Assembly: GCF_000002985.6 (NCBI RefSeq)
Contig: NC_003279.8
Coordinates: 6,634,001-6,698,000 of the forward strand
DNA length: 64,000 nucleotides
Source of the DNA: Caenorhabditis elegans
Taxonomy: Eukaryota > Nematoda > Chromadorea > Rhabditida > Rhabditidae
Reading direction: 5' to 3'
Shown: piece after piece, positions 21,715 to 34,200 of the stretch
How positions within the stretch are numbered: position 1 is the stretch's first letter
Layout: the number at the start of each line of letters is the position of its first letter
Notes under the pieces: generated by a model
Told to the model about the DNA's origin: nothing
Seen by the model: only the letters and a program-made list of their open reading frames with translations
The model's database searches: none
Position numbers and translations under genes: made by a program

Positions 21715-24269
21715 ATGGAAACTTTGGAGCGTTCTGAAGAAACTGTGTAAGTTTGGTTTTTGAAGTTTATCAGAACTCAGGTCTCAATTTTTCCAGGATC
21801 TTGATAGATGGATTGGCAATTCCAAAAGTGAAGCCATATGTGCCGATGTTGAAAGATCGAAACGGTTCTGAGTATTTGTCAAATGATCAAATGTTTCGCG
21901 GAAAGTTTATGGTGAAGGTAAGGGATTTTCAAAACAATAAGCAATGCTACAAAAATGGCTACTGAAAAAAACCACGTCTGCGCCTTTCCCTTTCCCATGA
22001 TTTCTTGATGCTAAAAATGAAAACGTTCTCATAAGCGGTTCGAGCTTTCAAAAACTTCTTTGATCAATGTGAAATTTTGCGCAGAATCACTTCCAAATAT
22101 TTATAATTTTTATTAAATTAAAAAATTTAGGGGCTTATCGGACGTGGAGGTTTCGGCCAAATCTACTACGGCTCAGACGCTACATTCCCGGAAGATGTTG
22201 TCATCAAAATTGAGCCAGTGGTCCTGAAAGGAAGGCCAAGACGACGAATGATCTTGGAGCAAAAAGTTCTCTACCGTCTGCAGGGAAGACCTCATGTTCC
22301 CATTATGTGCGCTTCGGGACACACGGAGCAATTGAATTTTATTGGTAGGTTTCTTTGAGGCTTTATAGCTTTCAATGTTGCAGAATATAAAGTGTCACTG
22401 AAAGTCAGCGACCGGTACATCTTCGCGGGATTTGAAGTTATCAAAAAGTTTTTCTAACATGTTGCAAAACATAACATTTATAATATTTTGCAACGCGCAG
22501 TCGACTTTTGCCAGTTCACAGCAAAAGCGGTGCGTACTAAAAACAGTCAAGTTTTTAGTAATGCAACTTCTTGGTCCAAACATTGGTGATCTGAAGAAAA
22601 GAAGCCCAGTAAAACGTCTGAGCCAAACCACAGTCGCACGAATCATGATCCAAGGAATCGCTGCACTTCGGGATGTCCATTCTCTTGGTTACATTCACCG
22701 AGACGTGAAACCTGCAAATATGTGCTTTGGAGTTACTCAAAGTGTAAGAATATTTGATATTTATGTATGTAATACCCGTTTTCCAAAAATAAATTCTCCA
22801 TTTATGTACATATTTCTATTTAAACTGCTAATATAATTGAAACGTGACATTATGTTGCATTTTTATGCTTAGTATACCACCACTTCTAAGCATAACGTTG
22901 TATAAAAACGGTAGTTTTTAACGGTAGTTTTTTTAATGCCTAGGTAACGGTAGTTTTTTTAATGCCTAAAAGATTGTTTGGGTTACGGCTATTTGAGCAG
23001 GTTAGAGCCAGGTTTTGCCAATTTTCAGACTCGTCATGTGCTCAAGCTAGTCGACTATGGGATGGTTCGAAGATTCAAGAACGTGGATGGAACACGTCGT
23101 AAACAGAGATACAAACCTGGTTTTAGGTAACTTTAAATTGTTCCCAGAAAGTTCAGAAAATTGTTCAGAGGGACACTGCGCTACTCGTCTGTGCGTGTCC
23201 ACGATGGAAAAGAACAGACCCCAGTTGATGACTTTGTGTCAATGGCCTACTCTGGGGCTGAGCTTCTCCTTGTCAACCTTCCCTGGAAACTGGTGAGCAC
23301 TGATGACATCCGACAGACTAAAGTGGACTTTGTACGTGATTTTAAAAAGTTGTACCTTTAAAATGTTTGTTTAGAATACTCCAAACTCTCCATACTTGCT
23401 GCTCACCGGACCCTATTTCTCCGTGTTCTGTGGAGCGATTTTCAATTTGCGATCGGAGGATGAGCCCGATCATTCTTCATTGCAAAATTTGCTTTGTGTA
23501 AGTTAAATTCTGAACTGATCGTGATTGTTCCTTACCACGTAGAAAACGTAATTTGAATTTTAAAAAAACTAAAATCCCTGCCACCAACAGAGCTATCAAA
23601 AAGTTTTCAACCAGTATATAAATTTCACAAAAATCCCTGTTAGCTGAACTCTTTCTAGTATCTCGCACTAGATATTTCGAAGTTGGTACTGTTTTCCTAC
23701 AATATTTGTCTAAAATATCAATAGAGAGCTCACAACTGCAAAGTATTTAAAATTTTAAGATCTACGTTTTGTTAGTGAAAACTTTGTTGATAGATATAAT
23801 AGCAACTGAGATATCATAGTTTGACGTTGTGCTCTTTTCTCCAAATTAAATGAAACCTGTGCGGGCGCTGCAAATTTTGGCTGCTTGAAAATTGATTTAT
23901 AACAATTTAATTTTCCAGGACATGACCAGAGGAAAATCGTTGCGTGAGGCGTATGACTGGGATGAAAACTATCGTGATGCACTTGGAAGTACGAAAGTTT
24001 TATTTTTTTCTTTTCCCTATTGTGTAGATAGTTAGAGAGTGTCAGACATCCGGGACCCAACGGGGCGGGGCGCGCGGAAGAGACGATTTGTGTCGATTTA
24101 CGAAATGATGACAACGAGGAAAATTTCGTAAATCGGCACAAATCGTCTCTTCCGCGCCCCGTCCCATTGGGTCCCGGATGTCTGGCACTCTCTAACTATC
24201 TACACTATCTGTACCGGTAATACCGGAGCTTTAAACATATTTTCAGGCTCGAATACTGACAGCTCGTAA
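21715..24269 (+). CDS. Casein kinase 1 / tau-tubulin kinase-like Ser/Thr protein kinase
   Basis: Nine exons (21715-21746, 21797-21917, 22131-22344, 22559-22743, 23029-23126, 23169-23331, 23375-23497, 23919-23988, 24247-24269) close to 342 residues, essentially a lone kinase domain. Visible motifs are the glycine loop GLIGRGGFGQIYYG (from residue 52), the ATP Lys77 in VVIKIE, MQLLGPNIGDL typical of the CK1/TTBK group, catalytic IHRDVKPAN (Asp171), and the metal-binding triplet as DYG (Asp193) instead of DFG. All catalytic residues are present, so it is probably active. The nematode TTBK-like clade is heavily expanded and largely expressed in sperm (family knowledge). The last intron carries a long near-perfect hairpin. 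The start is the first ATG in frame with the domain; the 51-residue N-terminal extension precedes the glycine loop. Confidence 0.88.
24022..24204. mobile_element. Long-arm foldback element (MITE) in the last intron of the CK1-like kinase
   Basis: Arms of about 85 bp are near-perfect inverted copies around a short centre (about 24107-24122). They begin GTGTAGATAGTTAGAGAGTG on one strand and the same on the other. The arms include GC-rich sequence (GGGACCCAACGGGGCGGGGC on the left). It lies wholly inside the intron 23989-24246, so the transcript would contain a strong hairpin. Confidence 0.85.
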
Positions 24270-24352
24270 TTGAACTTTTGTGATTTTGTATGTTCCTTCC
24301 TTTGAACTCCATTCTTTCCACTAGACAGTTGTCTCTCCACTTGAGTATTACA

Positions 24353-24358
24353 AATAAA
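24353..24358 (+). terminator. Poly(A) signal AATAAA of the CK1-like kinase gene
   Basis: AATAAA 84 nt after the TAA at 24267-24269. Confidence 0.65.
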
Positions 24359-25099
24359 TACAATCAAATGATCTTGTGACTTACCTAGAACTACCGGAAA
24401 AGTAGGGAATGCTCTTTAAGCCGTTGGCTAGAAGATTCTTTTAGAACATTCTTGACAATTGCGATAATTGGGACAATGAAGCCATGTAGGCCCTCCTTTC
24501 CGCCGCGTCCTGGAATTTTGACTTTGCTTGAGAGAGAAAAGGCCGTGTTGAAACATATTTGGAAAAATTGCTCCGCTCTTTTGCTGCGCACATTATATAG
24601 GGTGTCCATCAGGATGTGGACACAAGATGCATCAGCAAAAGCGGGTACTTTTCAGTAAATTGTTTGCCTCTGCGGATCGGTTTTGACTATATTTCGAAAA
24701 ATGTTATCTAAGCTTACAGTAGTTTTGCGCAGATAGTCAAAAATTGGACTCAAATTGGTAAAAACATTAAAAAAAACAATTATTCAAACTAGCTATCGAA
24801 CACCTGAAACATTTTCTTCAGAAATTTCAAGATTGTTTTAAAAAGTTTCGCGCGATTCAACAGCCATTTTGATTAATTTTTAAAAGATTTTCTATCAAAA
24901 TTTATTTCAATATAGAGTTTGAGAGTTTAAAGAAAGTCAAAATAACTTGGAGATGTGTTCGATCCAAAAATTATAGAACAGATTACATAAAGGCACCGTT
25001 ACCACGAATTGATAATCAGGGCGCGATAGGAACAAGTACATGTAGACGTGGAGAACGCCTCCGTCGGTCAGAATCTAACAAAAACAACACCTTGTTCAC

Positions 25100-26396
25100 A
25101 AGCTAACTTAAATGTACAACAGTTTTTGAGCATGAAAATAATGTTTGAACAATTTTAAACATTTCTCCAGTTGAACGTTTTTTGATCCCGCTGGTTACTG
25201 AGTTATGATCTATAATAGATATCGAGGTTAAATCAACGAATTTACCTTGTTCGGTTTCCTCTCGTGAGCGCAGATATCAAAAAACTTTCAACTGAGAAAA
25301 TGTTTAACAAATAAAACACTACAATTCTTCAGTTGACACCTTTTTGATTATTTCATTTGTTAACAAGATATACGCACTTAAAAAACAAGCATCCGGTTTT
25401 TCAATAAAATCCATTCCTTGTACTTTACCACTGTTATAACTTTTCAATGGGTACACTTACAAAAAAATGATCAACTGAGAAAATGTTGGCTATATTACCA
25501 TCTTTAATTTTGCAGTTAAAACGTTTTTCATATCTTTCATAGTTTTCGCTCACTAAAGGGAAAATACAGTATAAAAAGTTAGAATTAGGTTTGGTTTTTT
25601 TTGGGACTCCTCTCTCAATTTTTTACCAACACGTACAAATTTTAGCCCAAAAGATGCACAAATATTTTTTAAAACTTTTGGTGACCACGGATTTTGGATA
25701 AATATTTCCTATTGGATACGGTATGTCAAAAACTGTCAAAATTTGCACTTTTCAGTTGAAAATTTCAAACTTAGAAAACTACGTCAGATTTGAACAGATA
25801 TTAATGTTTGTGGTCAAAATAAAATAAGCAATAAGCTCAAAATTCTCTAAAAATCGGTGAGAAAAGATTTTTACTTTTTTCTCTCTTGACCCATACCAGC
25901 CGCATCGTCCTGCCAAAAACGGGCATACTATGTTAAAAAGCAAGATTTTTTTTTGATATTTTTTGTTATTGAATAATGTTCCTTGATATTGACTTCATAT
26001 AAAAACGACAAAAAAAGTAGAAAAAATTTCAGAGCTGCTCAGTATAAGGGAAATAATTCCCAAATAAAAATTTCTTCAGAGCCGTAAAATTTCGTTGGGT
26101 AGTCAAAATGCTGGAAAAAACCGTATCATTTCATTTTTCTTATTTTTATTTTAAAATTTGCACTGTCTCCCGTCTTTGAAACATGCACTTCAAATGAGCT
26201 CTATCGTCACGCGCGAGAGAGTGAAGACGCAGAGAAGTCATAGCGCGTCGCTTTCTTCGTGCGATTGGCGCATTTCACGCGCAGGAGGCCGTGTGAAACG
26301 CTAAAAAAGCTCGAATTTGAATTACCGCTGAAAAGTTGTGTCCAATAGAGCGCATTTGCACCATGCTCAAAAACTGTTGTACATTTAAGTTAGCTT
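25100..26396. mobile_element. 1297-bp TIR transposon with perfect 9-bp target duplication (Mutator-like candidate)
   Basis: The first 35 bp (25100-25134, AAGCTAACTTAAATGTACAA and on) are exactly repeated in inverse orientation at 26362-26396. The 9-mer CTTGTTCAC flanks both sides (25091-25099 and 26397-26405). A 9-bp duplication fits the MULE/Mutator superfamily among others. The interior has no open frame for a transposase, so it is non-autonomous. A GC-richer block at 26200-26330 contains AGACGCAG and many CGCG steps. It occupies most of the space between two convergent kinase genes. Confidence 0.9.
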
Positions 26397-26486
26397 CTTG
26401 TTCACAACACTCAAATACACATAATACACAAAAAACATGCAGTTTTCAAAACACTTTCATTCAAACATTCACTGGTAAGGAGATCT

Positions 26487-28287
26487 CTAATGATTGCTAG
26501 TTTGACTCTTGCTCTTATTCAAAGGAGTTGCTGATGATTCGGGTTTGGCCATTGTCTCCTCAATCTTCTCTCTCAATTCGGAAGCCGTCGGGCGTTGATT
26601 TGGATCCACGTGCCAGCACAGTTTCATTATTTCTTCAATATCCCATGGCATTCCTTTTGGAGTCGGAAGCCGATAGCCAGCCCGAGTTTTTTGCTGAAAA
26701 GCAGAGGTACGACAAACAATAGGATATAAATTACTAACCTTCACCATATAACCTTTCCACTCACTATAAGGGGAATCATATGGCACTTCAAAGAACTCCC
26801 ACATAGTTATTGCAAACGCGAAGATGTCCGTATTGTCACGTGTCTCTCCATTATCCCAAACTTCTGGTGCCAACCAACGGGTATTGGTTGGTTTGTTCAA
26901 GTCGACTTTGTAGATTGACGTGGCACGGCACATTCCAAAGTCAGCAATTTTGACGATTTCCTTGTGAATGAGACAGTTTCGAGCGGCAATGTCGCGGTGG
27001 ATGCATCTGAAAAAGTAGATTACAGTGAACCAGTTCTTTGGAAGTGAGGAAAAAACCACAAAAAATCTCTCACTATCATATCACATGTCTTGGGTGAAAA
27101 ATCAGAAAGAAACTAACTTCTTCTTGTGCAAGTACTCTATCCCACATGCAGCGTGATAAGTGTACATGATCCTTGTCTTTGTGCTCAACTTGGCTCCCTT
27201 TTCCACTAGTTTATCCTCTACCGATCCACCGTTACAAAGCTCCAGAACCAGCAAGTATGGAATATCATCAACAATGTATCCATAGAACTTTACAATATTT
27301 GGATGGTCATAGAGTTGCATAACTCTCGCTTCCTTCATCATCTCGGCTAATGATTCTTCGTCGTTTCCTTCAGTGTCAAGTTTTTTTACAGCAATTTTGG
27401 TATTGTTCTTGGTGAGACGGCCAAGATAGACGGTTCCGTAGGCTCCACTACCAAGCTGAAAATTAAGGTTTTCAGGTATTGAAGCCTCTTTCATTAATAA
27501 TTAATACCTTCTTTTTAAAGTCCACATCTTTATGCATTAATTGGAACTTTCCCTTGGGAATCGCACGTTTCAAGATCACCCGTTCTCCTTTGATTTCCAT
27601 AGTTTCTTTTTGCATTGAGTCAACCAGCTTCCCAATATTAGGAGCTGATTTTCCCTGAAAACAATATTAAATTTGTTAGTTAGAAGTACGGTGCATGCAT
27701 ACCCCAATCTTTGCAGAAGTCGGATTCCGTTTGATTTCGAAACGACGTATTCCTTTTTTCAAACGAACAGCCAAGTAGAGTTGCTGAAATAAATTCACTT
27801 TTGAAGATTATTTAAACTAAATTGGCAAACCATTTTGTTCAATTCCTGATTCATTTTTACAACAATCATGTAGTCACCGTCATTCTGAAAAAAATTAAAA
27901 TCGTTTATGTTGAAAAATCCAACGTTCTTCAAATTTGAAACCAATTCCATCTGGAAATCCATCTAGACAGTTATTGTGTTCACCAGGACCCTTGTAAGAT
28001 CGCTGTAGACGCTCATCACGTTACGTTTGTGTTGAGCGCGTGCTCGCGATAGGTCCATTGTGGTCACTGATTGAGTCAATATGTGTACAGTGGATACGAA
28101 ATGACATAAGATCCACGGATAAAGCGCCCTCTAAATTGTCACTTACAACTAGAAGCTGATCAGCATCCTGGTTCATGAGTGCACCATGATAATACGGTAG
28201 GTTAATGTCCTCTTCAAGAATCCTGAATTCATGAAGATTTTAACAACAACCGCATTTAAATTCAACTCACTTTTCTTTGTTAGCCAT
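26487..28287 (-). CDS. SH2 domain tyrosine kinase, Fer/SPE-8-like
   Basis: Eight exons (28271-28287, 28147-28222, 27831-27884, 27703-27783, 27508-27654, 27118-27455, 26739-27006, 26487-26693) close to 395 residues. An SH2 domain (about residues 13-110) starts PYYHGAL. The kinase domain starts at residue 126 (LGSGAYGTVYLG), with Lys149 in IAVKKL, the tyrosine-kinase loop IHRDIAARN (Asp243), DFG at 260, RWLAPEVW, and PNQRPTASEL near the end. The SH2-kinase layout without an F-BAR region is the nematode-expanded Fer-like group that includes SPE-8. In the SH2 the FLVR arginine position reads GDYMIVV, so the phosphotyrosine-contacting Arg is replaced by Val39. Kinase residues are intact. The gene is divergent from nekl-2 with about 0.9 kb between starts. 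Confidence 0.88.
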
Positions 28288-28628
28288 TTCCGCGTTGGAT
28301 AAAAACTAAGAACTGAACTTGGAGCGAAGTTCAAAACCTTTTTATTGAAAGGTGGAGGGGGGAGGGAATGAGTTCACGTTGTCATCATTTTATTAAAATT
28401 AAAATCAATTTTTCAAACAAAGAATTCTTTTTTTCCTATTTATTAGTATTGCCTGCAAGTCTAATTTTCAATTGGTCAGTGCATGAAAAATTTTTTATGT
28501 ATCATTTTGTATCCAAGACTGCTTGTTTTTACCTACAAAAACTGCAATTTTGCCTAGAAATAAACCAGAATACTGCATAATAATAGCCAACATGACTTTT
28601 AAAAAGGCTTAAATTTGTGTGGTGTAAG

Positions 28629-28756
28629 CAGATAAACGGCAGTTTATTTGCAGTTAAATGGCAGATGGCACACCTCTGGTGCTATATATTTGTCCCCCCA
28701 ACTAACTGCTGGCGGTCTGCCAACTTTCTGCCAATTAAAAATAGCCGTTCTATCTG
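28629..28756. repeat. Decayed inverted repeat (possible MITE remnant)
   Basis: The left arm CAGATAAACGGCAGTTTATT and the right arm in reverse, CAGATAGAACGGCTATTTTT, align with several gaps; both continue into GGCAGA sequence. It lies in the shared upstream region between the Fer-like kinase and nekl-2. Confidence 0.35.
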
Positions 28757-29205
28757 TGTATCCATTGCTCCAGGTGGCCAAAGTTTTCTATTATTTCTCT
28801 AGAATTGAGTTTTTTATGCCATTTTTTTGAGGTCAAACAATCTTTTATAATTTAGAGAATATGTCTTCGAAGAGAAACATTAATTGATTTGTTTGATTGA
28901 TTTCTTGCCGTTTCGTTGAAATTGTTAACCAAAATAAAGCGAACAGTGTTCGTGTGTTCGTTTTACAGGTTAAACTTATCACATGAAAAACCACTAGGAT
29001 CTGTCAAAGAGACAAGTGATATATAAAAAATGCGCGGCATTTTTCAATGACTTCCCCAATCCCTTTGATAATAAACCTGTTCTTTCAGAGAGACGCAGAA
29101 GAAGAACACCGTCGGTTATTGATTATTTTTCACTGATTAGTCACGTCTTCACATTTTTCTAGAATTTATAGTTTTGAATCCTATCTATTCAAATATTATT
29201 TTCAA

Positions 29206-31087
29206 ATGGACAATTATGAAAAAGTGCGTGTCGTCGGACGTGGTGCTTTTGGAGTTTGTTGGCTGTGTCGCGGTAAAAATGATGCATCACATCAAAAGGT
29301 TAGTCAGACAATTGTAATAGTTTCGTTGGACTCTTTTACATTTGAAGCCTGGTATGGTTTAATTTAGGGAAAATAATCAATTTTTAGAAATACTTATTTT
29401 ATTGGAAAATCAGTTTTTTTTTCAAATAGCAGTACTGTGTTATAATCTACTAACTTTATAATTTAATTTTTCAGGTAATTATAAAACTCATCAATACTCA
29501 CGGAATGACTGAAAAAGAGGAAAATAGCATTCAGAGTGAAGTAAATTTGTTGAAAAAAGTTCAACATCCATTAATAATCGGGTATATTGATTCTTTTATT
29601 ATGGATAATCAACTTGGAATTGGTAAGTAAATTTAATTTTAAAATTGAATTAAAATTCGATATGTTCAGTTATGCAGTACGCGGAAGGAGGAACATTAGA
29701 GAGATTAATAAATGATCAGAGAGCGATTAAAGATTCAAACATGAGAGAATATTTTCCCGAAAAAACTGTTTTAGATTATTTTACACAGGTTAGTTATCAT
29801 CTTAACTTTTTACTGAAACAAATATTTTTGAAGATTCTTATTGCACTCAATCATATGCACCAGAAAAATATCGTTCATCGTGACCTTAAGCCTCAAAACA
29901 TTCTTATGAATCGCCGAAAGACTGTTCTGAAGCTATCGGATTTTGGAATTTCAAAGGAGCTTGGAACGAAATCTGCAGCGTCGACTGTTATTGGAACTCC
30001 AAACTATTTAAGCCCTGAAATTTGTGAAAGTATGTCAATTTCATTTTAATAATCATGAAAATATAATATTCAGGTCGCCCGTACAATCAAAAAAGTGACA
30101 TGTGGTCTTTAGGATGTGTTTTGTATGAGCTTCTTCAGCTTGAAAGAGCATTTGACGGCGAAAATTTACCAGCCATTGTAATGAAAATCACCCGGGTATG
30201 TACCAAAAAAGGATAGGTCCCAAAACCCTTGCATTGTTCCCTGATGTTAAATTTTTAAATTTAATCATGTATCACTCAATTTCCAGTCAAAGCAAAACCC
30301 GTTGGGAGATCACGTATCAAACGATGTGAAGATGTTAGTGGAAAACTTACTTAAAACACACACGGATAAGAGACCGGACGTATCACGTAAAAAAAATTTC
30401 CACACTTGGAAATGTAATCGATTAATTTTCAGAGCTGCTTTCCGATCCACTTGTTCTTCCCTATTTGATATCAATTCATTGCGATTTGGGAAGAATCGAA
30501 CCTCCACCGACGGATAAGGTAATTTTTAATTGTATTAGTGTTTTGATTTAGAGAAAAATGTCATGTTTACTATCTGGCCTTAACAGGGAATCATAATTCA
30601 GTTTTAAAGAAACCATCGACGTCATGCTAGTAAAAATAAATTCCTAGCGAGTTCTGTAGGTCAAACAGCGGAAAATATAAAAGCATGCTTTTGTTCTAAT
30701 CTTCTTAATTAAATACCAGATAAATTACATTCTGAAATAGTGCTGGAAAACCAAAAAATTATTGAAAAACCTCTGTAACACATCAAAAATGATCACTTGA
30801 TCGCACAGAATCCGGATTTTTTTCAGCCGTACTTTGAAATGATGTTCATTACTTGTCATGAATTTTATTTTTTTCAGAGAAAGCCATCAGCTTCATTGAG
30901 CAGTCGACTTCGAACGTATCCAACACAATCAACACTTCGTCCGTATTCTTTATCATCAAATGCTCCAACTACCCATTTGACACAATTAACACCAATGCCA
31001 TCTCATATTGATTCTGGATTCTTTTCAAGTGGAAGAACATCAAATCAGAGAACACAATCAAGAAGTCAAGTGCATTCAAAGTATTAA
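29206..31087 (+). CDS. nekl-2: NIMA-related Ser/Thr kinase NEKL-2
   Basis: Eight exons (29206-29298, 29475-29622, 29670-29788, 29834-30029, 30074-30195, 30287-30386, 30433-30518, 30878-31087) close to 357 residues. The kinase domain starts at residue 5 (EKVRVVGRGAFGVCWL), with Lys35 in VIIKLI, IVHRDLKPQN (Asp137), DFG at 156-158, and the NEK-typical activation segment GTPNYLSPEIC. After about residue 285 a short Ser/Thr/Pro-rich tail (PSASLSSRLRTYPTQSTLRP) ends at TAA. It lacks the RCC1 repeats of NEK8 and NEK9, as expected for NEKL-2, which acts with ankyrin-repeat MLT partners in epidermal clathrin endocytosis and molting (established knowledge). The fourth exon follows an AAG rather than CAG acceptor. 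The gene is convergent with the SCYL2-like gene; the stops are 137 bp apart. Confidence 0.93.
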
Positions 31088-31224
31088 CTCCTGTATTAAT
31101 TGTTTGTTTCTTTAAAATTAAAATTGAAGTTATTTTTTCACATAAAAACCAATCATTCGGAAGTGGGCAAAATATCACAAATGTTACTGTACGGGAAATG
31201 AGAAAGTGGACAAAACAAAGTATG

Positions 31225-34200
31225 CTAGGTATGATCTTTGTACAAAAGATTACGGTAGGTGAGAACAATGTTGTGGCCGAGATTTGTAAATGAGTTTGGT
31301 CGAGCAGGTGGTTGTTCACGTTGAGGATCCAGTTCAGCATTCGGAGATCGGGTTCGGGCTCGTCTTTCTGAGGCGCGCGCATTCCTCTGTTTGAAACTGA
31401 AATATTTGGATTTTAATTCATATGTAGTGCAAGTTTTTTGCCCTAAACCTACGGTACATGTATGTTTTATTCAAGTTGACAGGCAATTGCCTTTTTAAGG
31501 TCCCTATGAGAAATGGATAACCATGGTATTATTGTAGCAAAAACCGTAACAACAAGGAGTTGAGAGTTACAGTACTCCTCAAAGCCACCCACTCGGCAAA
31601 ACGGCCTAACTTCATAGCATACTCTTGCAACTTCTTAACAACAATTAGGCATTTTAGCTTTTAGGCAAACTTCTGCAGCTTTTCAGACGACTTTTGCAAT
31701 TTCTTAGCAGATGTAAAGCTAAATTTCGCTCACAATCCCGTTGGTTTTCGCAACTTCTTAACAGCTTTTTACAAAGTTATATAAATGTTTTTATTAAGTT
31801 GCAGGAGTATGCTATGAAGTTGCGACGTTTTGCCGAGGCATTTCTTTGATTGTCTTTTATGTTATATCCCGTGAATATGTGACATATGTAAGTAGTTGAT
31901 TTCTTTAAACTCACTTCATACTATTCCGATCACCAAGGTTTCTTGAAGTTGTTTCCAAAAATCCATTTGTATTCTGTTCTAAGCTAACCGAATGACCATA
32001 TCCATCTAACCAACTTTGTCTTCTTCCTTTTGCGGAATGACTTGAAAAACATGAATCATCTGATATATCAGAACCATTTCCTATTCGAATACTCATATCA
32101 CTTTCCAAACTTCCACGTGAATCTCTTGATTCTCTTCTACTTCCTCTATCTTCTAGTCTTCCATCTGCTGATAGGAATGACATCTTTCTTGAATCAGATG
32201 AGAATGAAGGACGGGCAGCGCTGATCATTACACGTGGCAAGTTAGTAGAAGACATTGAAACTCTTCGATTTCCAAGACGATTTAATCCAAGATGATGATT
32301 ACTTTGTTTGTGTTCTTGACGATCTTCCATTTCATATCGCCGTTGTTCAAGAACATCAAGCAGAATTCTTACAGAACTTAATACATCATCAAAATGAGCA
32401 CAGCTGAATGTGCTCAAATCTTTGCATGCCAATCCATTGACTAGTGGATTCAAAAGATGAATACTCAGAAGTTGGGAGTCTTTTAATCGATTCGGATCAC
32501 GCATGACAAGGCGCTGAACAATTCCTGCAAATTGGAAAAATTAAATTTAAAACATTGAGGTTTTCATAAAAGCAGCCGTTATTATTCTACTATTTCTCTA
32601 GAGAATTTAATATATTTCTTACAATGCGTTTGTAGACTTAACAATTCGCATATCTGAATAAATTTCTGAAAATCCATGTGCTCCGGTTTCTCCCGTATTG
32701 TTCAATGTTTCAACAAAAGAAAACTCACTTGACTTTGCATGAACAATAACTGGATGAGATGAGTTGCAAAGTGAAATGCATCCGAATAAATGCACAATAC
32801 TTGAAACATCACAACGATCCGAAAGAGCTGCCAACGCAGCAAGTAGATCAAGCTGGCGAGGTACATTTTCATGAAGGAATGGTGGGAGACCCATTATTGC
32901 TGGAATCAGTTTTTTGGTGATAAATCCAACTGGCAAGTACTCGGCGACATGAGGAAGGCCTCGAACTGCACTCGACTGAAAAAAAAAACTATTGGTTTGA
33001 ATATCAGATCAAGATTTGAAACTTTACCTGCAGCGACGTATCCTCGGACTTGAGTGATAAAATGATAACATCCAAGCACTTATCCTCCACAAATTCATCT
33101 GATAGTCTTCTAAACAAAGCTGACATGTTTTCCAAAATAAACGCTCGAAGCTGAAAAATATCTTAACGTAATTCGAAATTCTCAAGAGTAGCAGAGAAAA
33201 AAGGGGTGAAATGCTAAAATAGACGAAATATGAGCACAATTAGCTGCAAAACGCCCGAGGGCAAGGATTTTGAGGCGGCCCACGCAACAGTGGGACAAAA
33301 ATAGAAACACACGGGCGGTTTTTGGTTGAACTGAACGAAAAACAAGTAAAAACTTACCAGTTTATTATGGGGAGCCGCCTCCATAAGCTTTCGAATCCAT
33401 GGTTTCATCTTGTGAATATTGTGACTTTCACAGTGCTCGAGTATGTGGAAAAGTGGTTTTGTTATCGGATAATACATCTCAGGAAGTTCCAATAATTGCT
33501 CATTAAATCGTGGTAAGACCCGATTGAACCAAACTGATTCGGAAATATGGGGAATTGCTACATTTAGAGTTTGACTCAAGAAATGCGATTTTTGAGATGG
33601 GTCGAACACCTGAAGATTGTTATAATTTTAGACATTTGCAAGATCATTTTATTTTTTGGTGCTACCTTCTTTCCTAAGTATGGCTCAAAAATGTTTACTT
33701 TAATCAATAGTTGGAGAAAGCTGATTAAATCTTTTGAAGTATAACCAAGTCTTACTCAACTTTTGCCAACATTGGATAAAAGGTAAAAATTTTCGGGCCA
33801 AACAAACTAGAACCAAATGCTAGGTGGTTAGTTTCAACATTGTATTTCAAATCCAAAAGACGGGCAATCCGTACTCCAGCTTTCCGTGTCAAAAAAAAAA
33901 TAAATATTGAACGATTTCAATAGATTCGGAAAACTGTGCATACCTGTGCAATATCATCAAGTTGCCGCAACGCAGAAAGACATGGATCATCAAAATGCTT
34001 AATTAGTGAAAGAAGTTGTACGGTTGGACGAACTTCCACATCCAGAGACAACACTTTAGCCATTGAATCTTTTAGATTTGGTCCCAATTCATTTGAAATA
34101 CATTGAAGTGCTGCATCGAGTTGACCGACAACTATATGATATGTTTCCAGGTTACTTTTGGCATCGATTAAACGTTTTCCACCTGCAATATATGAATAAG

